Shown here piece after piece: positions 50,413 through 61,540 of a DNA stretch of 64,000 nt (the stretch's first letter is position 1; every line of letters starts with the position of its first letter). The notes below the pieces were generated by a model. That model did no database searches, was not told the DNA's origin, and worked only from the letters and a program-made list of their open reading frames with translations. A program made the position numbers and the translations under genes. This DNA comes from Chlorops oryzae (Eukaryota; Arthropoda; Insecta; Diptera; Chloropidae), in the NCBI GenBank assembly GCA_020466095.1, contig CM035808.1, forward strand, positions 13,389,663-13,453,662, in the 5' to 3' direction.

Positions 50413-51900
50413 AAGTGTACACAAAAATTATGTATGTATCAGTTGCTCCCATCACTGAATCAGCTGTTTAAGACTTGAACGTAAAATTGAAACAGAATTT
50501 CAAAGAGAAATTGAAATGAAGTCGGCGATCATTCTCTAAAAATGTGACAGTGTTAGTAAAAAAAAAGTTTGAGTGGATTGAAAATTGAAAGGCAAATATT
50601 GAACATGTAGCCTCAAAGGTAACCAAACGCTTCAGTCATTTTAGTTTTCTAAGAAAACTTTCGTTAGACCAAATTGAAAAAAAAATAACTATTTTAAGCT
50701 CTTTGAAGATGCCAATCACTTTCAACATGAACAAAAGTGACGTCATTTGTATTTATTGTTTGTTTTGAAGCTGCCTGTTTTCAAATATTAGCAAAGACTC
50801 GCTCACGATTCAATTGATCGTTGCTTTTGTCACTTTTGATTTGAGATCGAGTCTATATTATTGTATATATAACGTATGTGTATTTATATACATAAAAAGG
50901 TTTGAATTCATTCATTTGTATTGACTTTCGTTCATGCTTGAATTGTTCATAACAAGATTGAATGACGCAATATCTCAACGGAGGTATATGTAGGTAATAG
51001 GTGCCAAAAGTCGTACACTTTGATTTTTATTTTGGTTTACAATAGACTTCAAAGTAATGCAGACTTTGTGGAGTACTTTTGTGAATTCCATATTTGGAAT
51101 AACATTTAAAAATTAAATATTCTGCTTTGATTTGAAGATTGATTCAACACCAGATTCTAGCTTTAATGGGAAATTTGAATCTTAAAACTTTTAAAAAAGT
51201 TTTTCCTTAAATAAATATCTTTTCCATAGCAGTTATACTTGTAATTATATACACAAATTTGATTTATTAAATTATCATTGCTTTTCTAAACATTTTAAAT
51301 AGGTGTAATGAACTTCATTTTGAGTGATAATGATGATGTAGAAATTTTTTAAATCTTATTTTATTCAGAATCCAATCCTTTACGGCCATCAGGCTTTTTT
51401 TCGTATATGACTTCTTGAAGTAGTGGAGCTTTTGATGAGACCAATTTGCGTGCTGTATCAAGGAATGGTGAGAAAAATAATTTACTATCCTGTTTTGTCT
51501 TTTTTTTTTTTTTTAAATTTTTTTTTTATTGATTTCTCAGAGAAATTAGGAAGAAAATTCAATACAAAAGTTTAGCTTAACGCATTAGAAATGCATAAAC
51601 GTATATTATTTAATATTAACAGCTTACAAGAAACACAATTACAATTATGTACGTACGTATATAAAAAGGTAACAAATGATAGATTTGGAAGTATATAAAT
51701 AACAGGCAAGAGATTATAATATAAAAAAAAAGGTTTTTTCTTTTATAACAAATATACAAATAAGCTAGTTAATTCTATGTACAAAAGTTGAAGGCCAATT
51801 TTAAGTACATCACAGCGCAAAATCGACTCAAAAAGATTAAAAATAATAATAATAAAATACTACATTCAAGGAGGGGTTACTTTTTTTTAACACAAAAGAA
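50413..51900. other. Spacer between echinus and yin, remaining part
   Basis: AT-rich DNA that should include the yin 3' UTR up to 51900. No roX-box-like core (GTTNTNCG) was found on either strand by eye, and no open frame is convincing. Confidence 0.5.
51525..51530 (-). terminator. Candidate polyadenylation signal of yin
   Basis: TTTATT on the + strand (AATAAA on the - strand) lies about 370 bases downstream of the yin stop. It sits in a T-rich tract, so chance occurrence is quite possible. Confidence 0.3.
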
Positions 51901-52149
51901 CTAAAAGTCTTCGCTATAGGCTTCGTTAGCGTGCCAATTTGAACCAGCATTGTTGTGTGCTTTGGAATTTTCAGTGCCAAAGGGTGGCCTCTCAATGTGA
52001 CCATTTGCGCCTGATTTACCTGTTGTGGTCTCAAGCTGAGTTTCTTCATCATCGTCGGTGTGTTGGACATATTGATAGCGCATTGTTAGCAACATGAAAA
52101 TGATCATGTCCACCACCATAAGACCGGCAAAGAGAATAAATTCAGCAGC
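51901..52149 (-). CDS. yin: yin last exon: final helix and cytosolic tail
   Basis: The acceptor is ATCTACTTTCAG. It reads AAEFILFAGLMVVDMIIFML, then TMRYQYV, then an acidic, Thr- and Asn-rich tail, with the stop at 51903-51901. The join KFFESQ|AAEFILFAGLMVVD matches the family. Confidence 0.92.
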   Translation of the reverse strand, partial: AAEFILFAGLMVVDMIIFMLLTMRYQYVQHTDDDEETQLETTTGKSGANGHIERPPFGTENSKAHNNAGSNWHANEAYSEDF

Positions 52150-55100
52150 CTGAAAGTAGATGAGATTGGAAGTCATTTAACTGTGGCGGGCAATGTTTAT
52201 TTTCTATATCTATTTGCTTTTTTTCATATGCTATTGGGATCGATCAAAGGGTCTTGCCGACTCAGGAAGACCATCGGTCCTCTGGGATCAATTTACGTTT
52301 TTGAAAATGTCTCAAAGAGATACACTTTTAATAAAAATTGTTCTGGTGAAAGATAGTACGAAGAGGTATTTTTCAATTATAGTCAAAATGTAGCGCGAAA
52401 ACGGAAATCACTGAAAAAAATTATTTAGTTTTTCTTATTTTTTGTGCAAAAATTTTTCTCTGTGTAAAAATTAAAAAAAGTTTTTTTAGATTTCTTGTTT
52501 TGTTAGCTATCAGTCGCCATTTGTTTCATTTTTTTATCTTAATTAGTTTTTGAGATAAAACTTTGCAAAAGGTCTTGTTTAAAAAGATTTTTCAAGGATA
52601 TTTCAAGATTACTGGACAATAGGAACCTAAAAATCTGTTTACAGTGGTTTTATGTAGTACCTAGACAAAAATCAAAAATTTTTAAAATCACTTCCAGGGG
52701 CCGCAGTCGGCTTTTAAGGCAATAATTAGTACAACAGAAAATAGTAATATAATATATAGAGATAGGTTTTTGTTGCATTTAAAAATTTAAAGCATACTTT
52801 ATGGGCAGTGTTTAAGAAATAATTGTCAACAAAAAGTAAATAATATATATAGGATTTTTTAACATTCAATACGAAATTTAAAGATCTTTATGAAGTTAGA
52901 AAAGCGGTTTGAAGTTCAACTTCGCTAAACTTATTCGTAAATTGTTGGTATTTTTTTTTTGCTCCATAAAGTATGCTTTAAATTTATAAAATTCAACAAA
53001 ATCCGAGCTCTAATAATATATAAGCACCCAAAAGTGTGCCAATAAATATTTAGAATATTTTCCGTAATGAAAAAAATCTATTCAATCTCAAAGGTGTGTC
53101 CATTTATACACATCTCGAGCAATTCTTTTGAGACCTGTTTCACTATTCTTGACTTGCAATGGGTTTCGAAGAGAGAGAGAGAGAGTCCTAAAATTATATG
53201 AACAGAATTTCCAATATTCTAACGCATACCTTTAGGTGTTGAATTGAAAAATTTTTTCTTGCGTTTCGATCGGTTTGAACGGTATTGAAGCAGTTCTCAT
53301 CAATTATTCACTCACCTGCGATTCGAAGAACTTCAGTTCGGCAATAACAACCACAAGCATATTACCAATGGCCACCGAGAGTTGCCAACATGCTTGAAGG
53401 ACAGATTTCATGCTCAATGGAGCTTGTGTAAACGAAAATTCCAGACCAGTTACAGAGAACATAATTTCAGCCGCCGTAATTGTCATAATCTGCGGCAATT
53501 GCCACATCATATGCAGCGAGTTGGGCGCTGTTATGGTATGCGTTTTCGAAACCTATTCCAAAGAAATACCTAGAAAGATTATGGATAATTTTTGTGGAAA
53601 AAAATACTCACAAAGCCAGTGCCGGCATTGCCGTTAACCATTATTGCGTAAACTCCACCCATTCGTGTTGTTATATTTGCAATTGTCTTGCCGTTAATTT
53701 GAATTAAGCCCGTTCCACGAAATGGACTCAATGTTTGGCTGGCATTGAAGGTCTTTAAGCCAGTCGATTTATCGGCAGCATCCAAGAACGTGATTGGGTC
53801 ATTAAAGACTGGAATATTTAGGAGAACTCGTACAATTGGATTTCCCACTTTTGGTTTCAAATTCGAATCCTCGAACTCGTGTACAGAATCATCGGCAATA
53901 AAATAACTGATCGCCTTCCCCGCAACAAGTTTAAAATCTCCAGTTATGGCAGGACATCGAATACTCGCGGATGTTGCATTAAAACTGTGCATTTCATTTT
54001 CATCAACTATAAAATCCGTGTTCTCCCAAAGGCCCAACGATGGCACGGAAATGAGCTTGTTGTCTTCCAGTGGCAACGTTGTTGTTATATTGTAGTCACA
54101 CTTCATGCCATTGTAAATGCGCAAATGTGCTTGATTTGCGGCCAGCGGCCGCGGTTCGATTGACTCCAATTTCATTTCGAGAAAGGCTGAAAGTACAAAT
54201 GCCAATGCTGCAAGCAAACCGCCGAGAGCCAATTTCTGCAATGGTCGTTTGATGCCAATTTTAGCCAACAGTGGATAGACGATATAATTGAAGATCGGTA
54301 TGAAGAGCATAATCATCAAAGGATTAACGACTTGCATTTGATCGGGCTTAATAAAATATCCGAATGTTTCGCCATCGAGCCGTGTCGCTTGGAATGTCCA
54401 ACGTGAACCCTGTTGATCGAAAAGTGCCCAGAATACCGGGAACGGTAGATAAAGTACTAAAATCTTCAATAGACGTTTCGTATCGGCGACCATTTTATGC
54501 CCGGTCGTCGGTTCAGCATAGTCCAGCCAATGTTTGCGCGGATTCGTCTTGCGTTCGCGACACCAACCGGCAGTGGCATCTTTCAGACATTTCGATACAC
54601 CGAAAATCATGTTGCCCGATGTTGGCTTGATCACGTACAAACGCCGGCCGGCAATGAAAATCACCACCGACAGGAGCATCAATATTGCTGGCACACCAAA
54701 TGCCAACGAGAAGCAATCATTGTCACCGAAACAATGTACGTCCTCGCGTAGTATCGGTGTGATTGATGTCGAGATCGTTGAGCCGGCATTGATCGCGAAG
54801 TAGAAGAGCGAAAAGAACGTGGCCAGTTGAGCGGCTTGTTCGGGCAAACGGAACTGATCGCCACCAAACGCCGAGACACATGGTTTTATGCCACCGGTAC
54901 CAAAAGCTATCAGTAGCAGTCCAAGTATTGTAGCAGCTCTGTAAAATAAACCAGAAGAGAGAAGCTCATTTGTAGATTGCATGAAGACAGTGGTGTAGCG
55001 AGACATTTCGGTGTCTGGGGGAAAATGGAGGCAAAATAAAGGAAATTCCGCCCTTCTGACGTAAATAAAACGAAATGACCTTTGAAAAAATGTAGGTAAC

Positions 55101-55675
55101 TATGATTTGGCCCCCTTCGAAGCCGCCCCCTCACTACGCTACTGCATGAAAACGTTGCCAGAATGTATGAAATACGTTTGAGAAATGCTTTCACGCAATC
55201 GTTGCAGCATTGCATCATTTCGCTTATGCTTTTACTTACTTGACTGGCAAAGACAGCACTGGCACTGCTCCGAGGGCAACGATAACCGCACCGAACGCAT
55301 ATACAATCGATAAATACAGGATCGTCTTGAATTTGCCCAACCAACTGTCGGCGATGATTGCACCAATTAGCGGGCAAATGTAGACGATCATCGAGAAGAC
55401 ATGAAAAAGTACAGTAGCCGCGTCATTATCGTAATGTAATTTGGTCGTGAGGTAAAGCACCAAAATCGCTAAAAATCGGATTGAAAAAAAGAAGAATGTA
55501 AGTTGAAAAGCAAAACAAAGTAAATAAGAGATCGTCGTTGTGATGAAAGTTGAAAGTAATTCTCAACAAGAAAACAAAAAAAATTCGACGACTTACTCCG
55601 CAGGCCATAATAATTGAATCGCTCGCAGAATTCATTACTGATAATGAAGGCAATGGATTTCGGATACTTCAGAGC
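51901..55675 (-). CDS. yin: Proton-coupled oligopeptide transporter, SLC15/POT family (yin/opt1 type); first exon not found
   Basis: This membrane carrier imports di- and tripeptides with protons. Five exons read 55675-55597, 55468-55240, 54938-53612, 53552-53316 and 52149-51901; all borders are GT/AG and the joined frame is open for 706 codons plus stop. Family marks are EFCERFNYYG (the ExxERFxYYG motif of helix 1), ADSWLGKFKT, GTGGIKPCVSAFGGDQF, FYFAINAGS and a large loop between late helices with four Asn-glycosylation sites (NITT, NATS, NASQ, NITT). The N-terminal tail and start codon should lie in an exon above 55675. The cytosolic tail is acidic then Asn/His-rich, ending AYSEDF. The symbol yin is chosen because in Drosophila a POT gene of that name is a neighbour of ec; CG2930-like paralogues are the alternative. 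Confidence 0.92.
52150..53315 (-). other. yin intron between its last two coding exons
   Basis: Bounded by CAG|GTGAGT and ACTTTCAG on the - strand. It holds the eroded hAT-like MITE (52764-53011) and a GA run (53170-53187). Confidence 0.75.
52764..53011. mobile_element. hAT-like MITE, copy 2, eroded, in a yin intron
   Basis: It contains AATTTAAAGCATACTTTATGG at the left, TTTGAAGTTCAACTTCGC in the middle and ATAAAGTATGCTTTAAATTT then AAAATCCGAGCTC at the right, in the same order as 14094-14333. The outer left end is mutated. It lies in the intron between the last two yin exons. Confidence 0.72.
53316..53552 (-). CDS. yin: yin exon: late transmembrane helices
   Basis: The acceptor is TTTGGAATAG and the donor CAG|GTGAGT; both ends are phase 0, giving 79 codons. 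It reads VSKTHTITAPNSLHMMWQLP, then ITAAEIMFSVTGLEFSFTQA, typical of POT helix 10 and after, ending KFFESQ. Confidence 0.93.
53612..54938 (-). CDS. yin: yin main exon: helices 5-9 and the extracellular loop
   Basis: The exon starts after TTTTACAG and ends TTT|GTGAGT, 1327 bases. It carries GTGGIKPCVSAFGGDQF, FFSLFYFAINAGS (second POT signature), PVFWALFDQQGSRWTFQA and PLMIMLFIPIFNYIVYPLL, then a loop of about 200 residues with several NxS/T sites. No frame break was seen. Confidence 0.95.
55240..55468 (-). CDS. yin: yin exon: helices 2-4
   Basis: The acceptor is GATTTTTAG and the donor CAA|GTAAGT. It reads TILVLYLTTKLHYDNDAATV, LFHVFSMIVYICPLIGAIIA and DSWLGKFKT, matching the first POT signature (GAxxADxxxGxxxT). 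It leaves two bases that join with the next exon to give PVKAATILG. Confidence 0.93.
55597..55675 (-). CDS. yin: yin exon: transmembrane helix 1 with ExxERFxYYG motif
   Basis: On the - strand the acceptor TTTTGCATTGCAG leads into GCT CTG AAG, read ALKYPKSIAFIISNEFCERF then NYYGLR. The donor is GGA|GTAAGT, leaving one base of a split codon that the next exon completes as Thr. The exon contains the proton-coupling ExxERF motif. Confidence 0.92.
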
Positions 55676-56005
55676 CTGCAATGCAAAAAAAAAAAGAAAA
55701 AAAAAATAAGTAAAGCGAAAAGAGAATATTTTATTTTTTATTTCTTTTCAATGCACATATTTATATGTATGTATGTAAATACAATTTAATAACGCAGTAA
55801 AACAACGGCGCGAAAGTTGATTGACTCAGTGGACATTCGCCTGTTTTTGCAGTGATTGATTGGGATATGAGCTCTTCCCACACATGGTCTTATGAAGACG
55901 ATAGATCTGTTTGTCCTTCAGAAGACAAAAAAAAAAATACATCAATAGGAAGAATTATGAACACAAGGAAAAATGAAAGCAAAAATGATCAGCTGAACAC
56001 CTTAA

Positions 56006-56740
56006 GGGGGTCTTCTCATTGAAAACCCGTTTTTTGGACCCTTTTTAAAAAAATTCTTATTTGAAAACGCAAAGAAGTAATTGAAAACTTTTTTTATTTA
56101 TTGTATTACAAAAGGTTCAAAGTAAATTAAAAAAATTTTTTTGCCTCGATACGTGGGCTGTTCAAAAAGTAATGAGACTTCAAAGTTGGTGGTGAAAAAA
56201 AAGGTGCCGTCACGGCGGCCACGATTCCGGGTCTCCGGAGCGTCCGAAATGGAAAAAAAAACGGGGTTATAATCAGTATAGATGTAATTCTCGGGTGAAC
56301 CTCAAGCTTAATTTTGTGATTTTTTTTGACAAAATGGCGGCCATTCAAAAAAAAATTTCAATTTCGGGCTTTTTTTTGTAGTTTAGTGTAAAAAAAAAAA
56401 TAGTAAAAAATTTTTTAAAATTATGGTCGAGGTTCACCCGAGAATGGTGACAATTCTGCGTCGATTCCACTTTGTTTCATGAAAATCGGTTCAGTTGAAC
56501 TGGAGATATCATGGCCGCCAGTTCGAAAAACGTGGTTTCGAGATAAACGCGTTTAAAGTTTGAAGCAACGCAAATTTACTCGTTTTAGCGCAGATCTTGC
56601 TCGACAAAGAAGGCTATATCCTCTAAACTATTTCGAATTTCAAAAAATCCTTTTAGGGGCATATTCACAACTACCCAAGCTATAAATAAATGCAAAAAAA
56701 AAAAAGTCGAAAAAAAAAGTTGCTCAATGAGAAAACCCCC
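56006..56740. mobile_element. TTAA-flanked element, family 2, copy 2
   Basis: The ends GGGGGTCTTCTCATTG and CAATGAGAAAACCCCC are flanked by TTAA (56002-56005 and 56741-56744). The body is nearly identical to 62481-63205. A 73-residue frame on the - strand is conserved between the two only because the DNA is nearly the same. Confidence 0.9.
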
Positions 56741-57265
56741 TTAAGACCGTTAAAGTCGCCTACAGCCAACGTGCTTGCGTGTCACCTGCGAATGGCTTTG
56801 TCACATCAAAACTGCTCACAGTTAATTAAATCAAATAAAATGGTTGACATTTAAATAAAAGCCTAGAAGAGTTTTTCACACAGACTATTCTAAAATGAAG
56901 GCTAAATCGGTCGAGGTCATGCTTTACTGGTTATTTTGCTTTATCCGCAAAAACTGCTTATGGGAGTCTTCAGTACTTCCAACTGAAAATTTGAACAGCT
57001 GGTTTTTTTGGACGCAAAAATTGCTGTATTGAAAAATGCAACTTAAAACAGATTTTTATTCTACTTATTTGTTTACTTTTGTCGCACTTATATGTGAAAC
57101 TTTACTCACAAACTGAAATCACCTTCATGGTTAAAAAATTTGTTCGATTTATGGAGATTTCGAGCTAAATATTTGTGTATGTTAAACTCTTTCTCTAAAC
57201 GCTTTTGCCATCAGAATCAGTTCAAGTTATAGAAAATTCGAGTTTACAGAGGGCAATTCCACGCA

Positions 57266-57843
57266 CTTTGAATACCTGGGCAGCCAAATAACGAGGAGCG
57301 GAGGCACATTAGCTGATATAGACACAAGAATACAGAAGGCCAGAGCTGCATTCGGTAGACTCAGAAATGTATGGAAATCGACAGTCATCAGGCAGAGCAC
57401 CAAAATCAAAATATTTAATGCATGCGTCAAAACAGTACTGCTCTACGGCTCTATAACCTGGCATGTGGCAACCATAGCCTCTAGAAAACTGCAAACGTTT
57501 GTAAACCGCTGCTTAAGACGGATTTTGAGAATCTTGGTGGCCAAGAATCATATCTAACGAAAGACTATGGGAGATTTGTGGACAAAACCGTATCGACGTC
57601 GAAATACGTAAACAAAAATATAGATGGATAGGGCATACGCTCAGAAAGCAGACTGATGAAATACCGCATGCAGTCCTACAATGGAACCCTCAAGGCAGGA
57701 GAAATAGAGGCAGACCAAGAAGCACATGGCGAAGAAATGTTCATGCTGAGATTGGAAAATCATTCAATGAGCTGAGGGCCATAGCTCGAGACCGATCTAA
57801 TTGGAAGACATACGTAAACAATTTAACTGCTGAAGACTTATGA
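57266..57843 (+). pseudogene. C-terminal fragment of a LINE reverse transcriptase, one frameshift
   Basis: The first frame reads FEYLGSQITRSGGTLADIDT, RIQKARAAFGRLRNVW and VKTVLLYGSITWHVA, ...QTFVNRCLRRILRI, then a stop near 57558. A frame shift near 57538 resumes it as WPRIISNERLWEICGQ, YRWIGHTLRK and NRGRPRSTWRRNVHAEIGK, ending at about 57843. This YLGS ... LLYGSxTW ... RWIGHxLR ... GRPRxTWRR order is the standard tail of insect LINE reverse transcriptases. Confidence 0.9.
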
Positions 57844-57940
57844 CGAATATATACCGATACATTTAGGAACTCAAATTGTGAATGGACAATACTTATAATT
57901 TTGTAAAATTGTAAATAGTCATAATAATAATAATAATAAT
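57266..57940 (+). mobile_element. 5'-truncated LINE with (TAA)n tail and 11-bp target duplication
   Basis: AATTCCACGCA occurs at 57255-57265 and again at 57941-57951, directly bracketing the element. The 3' end is a TAA/ATA microsatellite. The 675-bp insert carries the end of a reverse-transcriptase ORF. RTE-like or a related clade is inferred from the protein; the catalytic part is absent. Confidence 0.92.
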
Positions 57941-57996
57941 AATTCCACGCAAAGCGAGCCTAAAGGTCACACCCGTTGCAGCCATACTGAGCAGAA

Positions 57997-58367
57997 CCCT
58001 GCAGTAATATGGACTGACCCGAGTGCAGTCTTCGGTCAGTCCGTCATGTTACCGGTACTAGTCCCCTCATAATTGCACTTCTAATGTATTCAACTGACCG
58101 TTTTGTCATAGGCCTGTCATTGGAGAGGGACCGGTCCAGTTTTTTGGCTCAATTGTCGTAATTTTGTCTGGTTTTAGGATAGTCAAAAAAGGAAAATAAA
58201 AATCCGATTTCTTATATATTTTCTAAGTTGATGGTAGTGTCATTTACAGACTATCCTTAATAACCGATCGAATTTGGTGGAGCGAAATGCCATAATATAA
58301 CCGGTAGGATTTGGACTGATCAACGGCCAGTCCTTCTTAGGAAATTGACCGGCTCAATACTGCAGGG
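57997..58367. mobile_element. Inverted-repeat element with CCCTGCAGTA ends
   Basis: CCCTGCAGTA at 57997 and TACTGCAGGG ending at 58367 are exact inverses; GGACTGA and GGTCAGTCC-type motifs repeat inside on both strands. The 371-bp body has no coding capacity and no target duplication was identified, so the superfamily is left open. Confidence 0.6.
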
Positions 58368-58656
58368 AAATTAGAATAAATTCACGGGGATATTAACTGA
58401 AAATGGGGCTGATAGAAGTCTGTATATTCTTCCATAATTTTCATTTTTAGACTATTTTTCTGTTTATGAAAACTATTTTGATTAAAATAATTCAAAAATT
58501 TGTTAAGAACAAATTTAATTAATGATAAATTAATTAAAAGCTCTTTAAAAAATCTTTAAGAAAATATCACATTCTTCCTGTTATCGACGGTTGGAATACT
58601 GCCTTTTTTTTCTTTCTAGCTTTCTAGGGACAAAAATCCGAGGGGACGGCCTGTGT

Positions 58657-58846
58657 GCCGTAGTTGGCTGAGATGCCAGAGATTCCCTGGTTTCGACTCC
58701 CAGCTCAGGTCGTGGATGTTTTTTTTTTAGTTTTTCTGTTTTTCTCTTTGGTTTACCATTTTTCGTGGTATCACAACGGGCTCTTCTGAGGCCTCAGTGT
58801 GTGTCAACCTTCATGGTGACAGCCACATTAACCTTACCTAACCTAA
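58657..58846 (+). repeat. tRNA-derived SINE, copy B (most complete)
   Basis: The head GCCGTAGTTGGCTGAGATGC contains the box A region, and GGTTTCGACTCC (58689-58700) is a near-perfect box B. The body matches copy A, and the tail from 58764 (CGTGGTATCACAACGG) to ACCTTACCTAACCTA at 58846 matches the 3' end of the LINE at 17647-18187. No clear target duplication was found. Confidence 0.82.
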
Positions 58847-60291
58847 TGCCCAGGAAATATTCCTAATCGGACTGTATATTTATTTCTAACTGTTTCATTT
58901 TTCACGTAATAATTTTGAATACTAATACTCTTCCGAGTTTTTGTTTCTCTACGATTTTTTGCTAAATTTTCGCTGTACTTAAAGCACGAAATTATTGTTT
59001 TCTCTGTATTGAAGGTTGCATTAAACCGGAAAAATCTTTGAAAATTTTTCAATTAAAACAAAATTCGCGTACTTTAAATACACACAGAAAAAAATAGTAG
59101 TCAAAGTTTTTCTACCGACTTTTTGAATGATGCAAATACTTCCGCTTGGAAATTCCCATTAAAACTTTGTATTATTATTCATTAGACAGTTTCTTTTGAA
59201 GGGATTAACTTAAATATAATACAATACATATGTATGTATCAACCGGAATAGAATAGTTCGCTAAATTGATGAATTTTATTTGGATTAAATTATAAATTAT
59301 TCATTTTAGTTTCTGCGATTTTTGTGGTCAACCTTTTGATTGTCGACAGCTTGCGGCATTTTCTATAAAATTAACTTATATTCCAGACACATTAATTTGA
59401 ATAATAAAGTTAAGACTTTTTTCTTCGTTAGTTCTAAATTTTCAGAGCACTTCGAGTGAACCGGATTGACGTAGCAGCGATTTCATACTGAAACTAAGTC
59501 TCGAAGTAACAATAACTTTTCGAAAAATAATTTAAAAAAAAAAAAAAATTCAATACCTGCGAAACGGTGTAAATGAAAATGAAGAAAAATGCGATCGTCG
59601 TTTGTTTTCAGGTTGATTTTTTGCTTTGATTTTTTTTTATTTTTATTATCTCAATGAATGAGAAAACAAAAGCTCATATAAGGCTATAACAAAACAGAAC
59701 CAAAAAAATACAATAAAACAAAAAAAAATTTTTAAAATCCACAAAATATACTAAGCAAATATTAAAAAAAGTAAATAAACAAAAAATTTAAGCACATTGG
59801 AACGATCATGCAAGAAGCTAGTAACGATATTTAGAAAGATATTCAACTAAGCGCATAGCTTTAAGCTCAACGGCTTAAGAAAAGCTTTTTTCTCCCTCTC
59901 AGTCTAAGGCTTTTGTGGGCACGATGATTCGTGGAAGAAACGATATACATACCTACATACAAATCACGTTAACGTGTTTGAGAATCTCAATCGGCTGAAA
60001 AAAAAAAGCCGTGGTCATAAAAATAGTTTTATCTCTGTGAAAATTGTATAGAAAAAAAAAAAAAAATTCCATGTAAACTGATCTTCTGTGTTTAACAGGC
60101 AAACAGATGTCTGAAATAAATTAAAAATTTTCATTTCAACAATCTGGTTCGTAGATATTTATACGTGCTATTTATCCAACGATTTCCCTGTAACTTTAAA
60201 TATTCTTTGAAAAAACTATGTTTTGCAATGACAGTGAACTTGACATATTTCTCGCTTGATAAAAAGATCAAGTTTCCAAGAGCTTCCAATA
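58847..60291. other. Non-coding stretch upstream of yin
   Basis: The missing first exon of yin may lie here or beyond. A donor-like CGCAG|GTATTG on the - strand near 59554-59564, preceded by an open hydrophobic frame, was noted but has no family support. No other feature was seen. Confidence 0.4.
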
Positions 60292-60910
60292 ATAATAACA
60301 CAATGCTACAAAAAAAATTTTTTTTCATACACTTTTTTTCTAATGGTTATTTTATGTTAGCTTAGGGCTCCCTTATTCTAAAAAGGTCATTGGTTTGATG
60401 GATTTAAGTTGCGTTTCCGAGATATGGCCCAAAATGTGAAAAAAGTCAATTTTCTCTACTTTGCCCCATATTTAGGGCCATAACTCAATTACCGTATAAG
60501 ATAGCTAAGCAGTTTTTTGCCATAAAGTTCACATTTGTCATCCGATCATCGAGTTCTGTGGCTTTAAGTGTTCGTTACGATTCTCGCAAAAACTGTTATG
60601 CCTAATATTGGGATAATTTGCACTGATTGCTAAGATATGGCTCGATAATTGAGTGAAAAAAGTGAAAATATGAACGAAAAATGGCCTTTCTGATTTCATA
60701 GGAGCCACAATAATAGTCGTAGGCTGGCGTTTATGGCCTAAATATGGGGCAAAGTAAAGGAAATTGACTTTTTTCACATTTTGGGCCATATCTCGGAAAC
60801 GCTACTTAAATCCATCAAACCAATGACATTTTTGGAATGAGGAGCCCTAAGCTAACATAAAATAACAATCAGGAAAAAAGTGTCGAAACGCTGTAGCATT
60901 GTGTAATAAA
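60292..60910. mobile_element. Fold-back element with arms of about 190 bases
   Basis: The left arm (CACAATGCTAC, TTATTTTATGTTAGCTTAGG, GGCTCCCTTATTC, GCGTTTCCGAGATATGGCCC, AAAATGTGAAAAAAGTCAAT) is found inverted in the right arm from about 60715 to 60910 (ATTGACTTTTTTCACATTTT, GGGCCATATCTCGGAAACGC, GGAGCCCTAAGCTAACATAA, GTAGCATTGTG). The loop is about 220 bases. No gene is inside. Confidence 0.88.
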
Positions 60911-61540
60911 TGTTCAATAAGGGCTCCAATTCCAGTTAAAAGTGTCTATACAAATAGAAAAAGTTTTTAATAAAAATTAATGGTTCTCTATTCTTAAGTC
61001 GACTTCAGAAGTCTTCATGCAACTCGGTTGGAATTATTTTTTTTTAATATTTTATATTTTCTTTTTTTTTCAGATTTAACACTGATCGGAAAAAAGTCAG
61101 TGAGCAAGAACCCCGATAGGCGATCTTAGTTAATTTTTATGTGCTGAATCCAAAGCTCTATGATTAGCAACAAGTGAATGGCAGGCATAAAGGATGGGGA
61201 AATATAAGGTCAGTATAACTTTTATTTTCACTTAAAATTATTAGAAAAATACATTTAAGTTTAATTTTTTTTTCTCGCAAAAAAGTTTGATAATTTATTG
61301 GTTTTGCTAATGAAGTTCCTTGCGACTCTAAAAAGTAGCTCTTAATAAAAATTGATGTCATTACATTGTTGAAAAAGCATTGTTTAGCGATCATTTCTAA
61401 GAAAATAAACTTTCACAATTCTAGGGAATTTAATTAAGTCACAAATTAATCCTTTATGTTTGAACACTATAGTGTTCATTATAATGAGGAGAAATTTTTT
61501 GTGTCTGTGTAAAATTTAGTACAAAATAAAAATAAATTTT

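Noticed and set aside
56127..56348. A 73-residue - strand frame conserved with 62572-62811
   Set aside because: It is conserved only because two nearly identical TTAA elements contain it; the third copy at 40902 does not keep the frame.
59554..59610. Possible first exon of yin on the - strand with donor CGCAG|GTATTG
   Set aside because: The frame is hydrophobic, has no clear start Met context and does not resemble the expected hydrophilic N-terminus of this transporter family.
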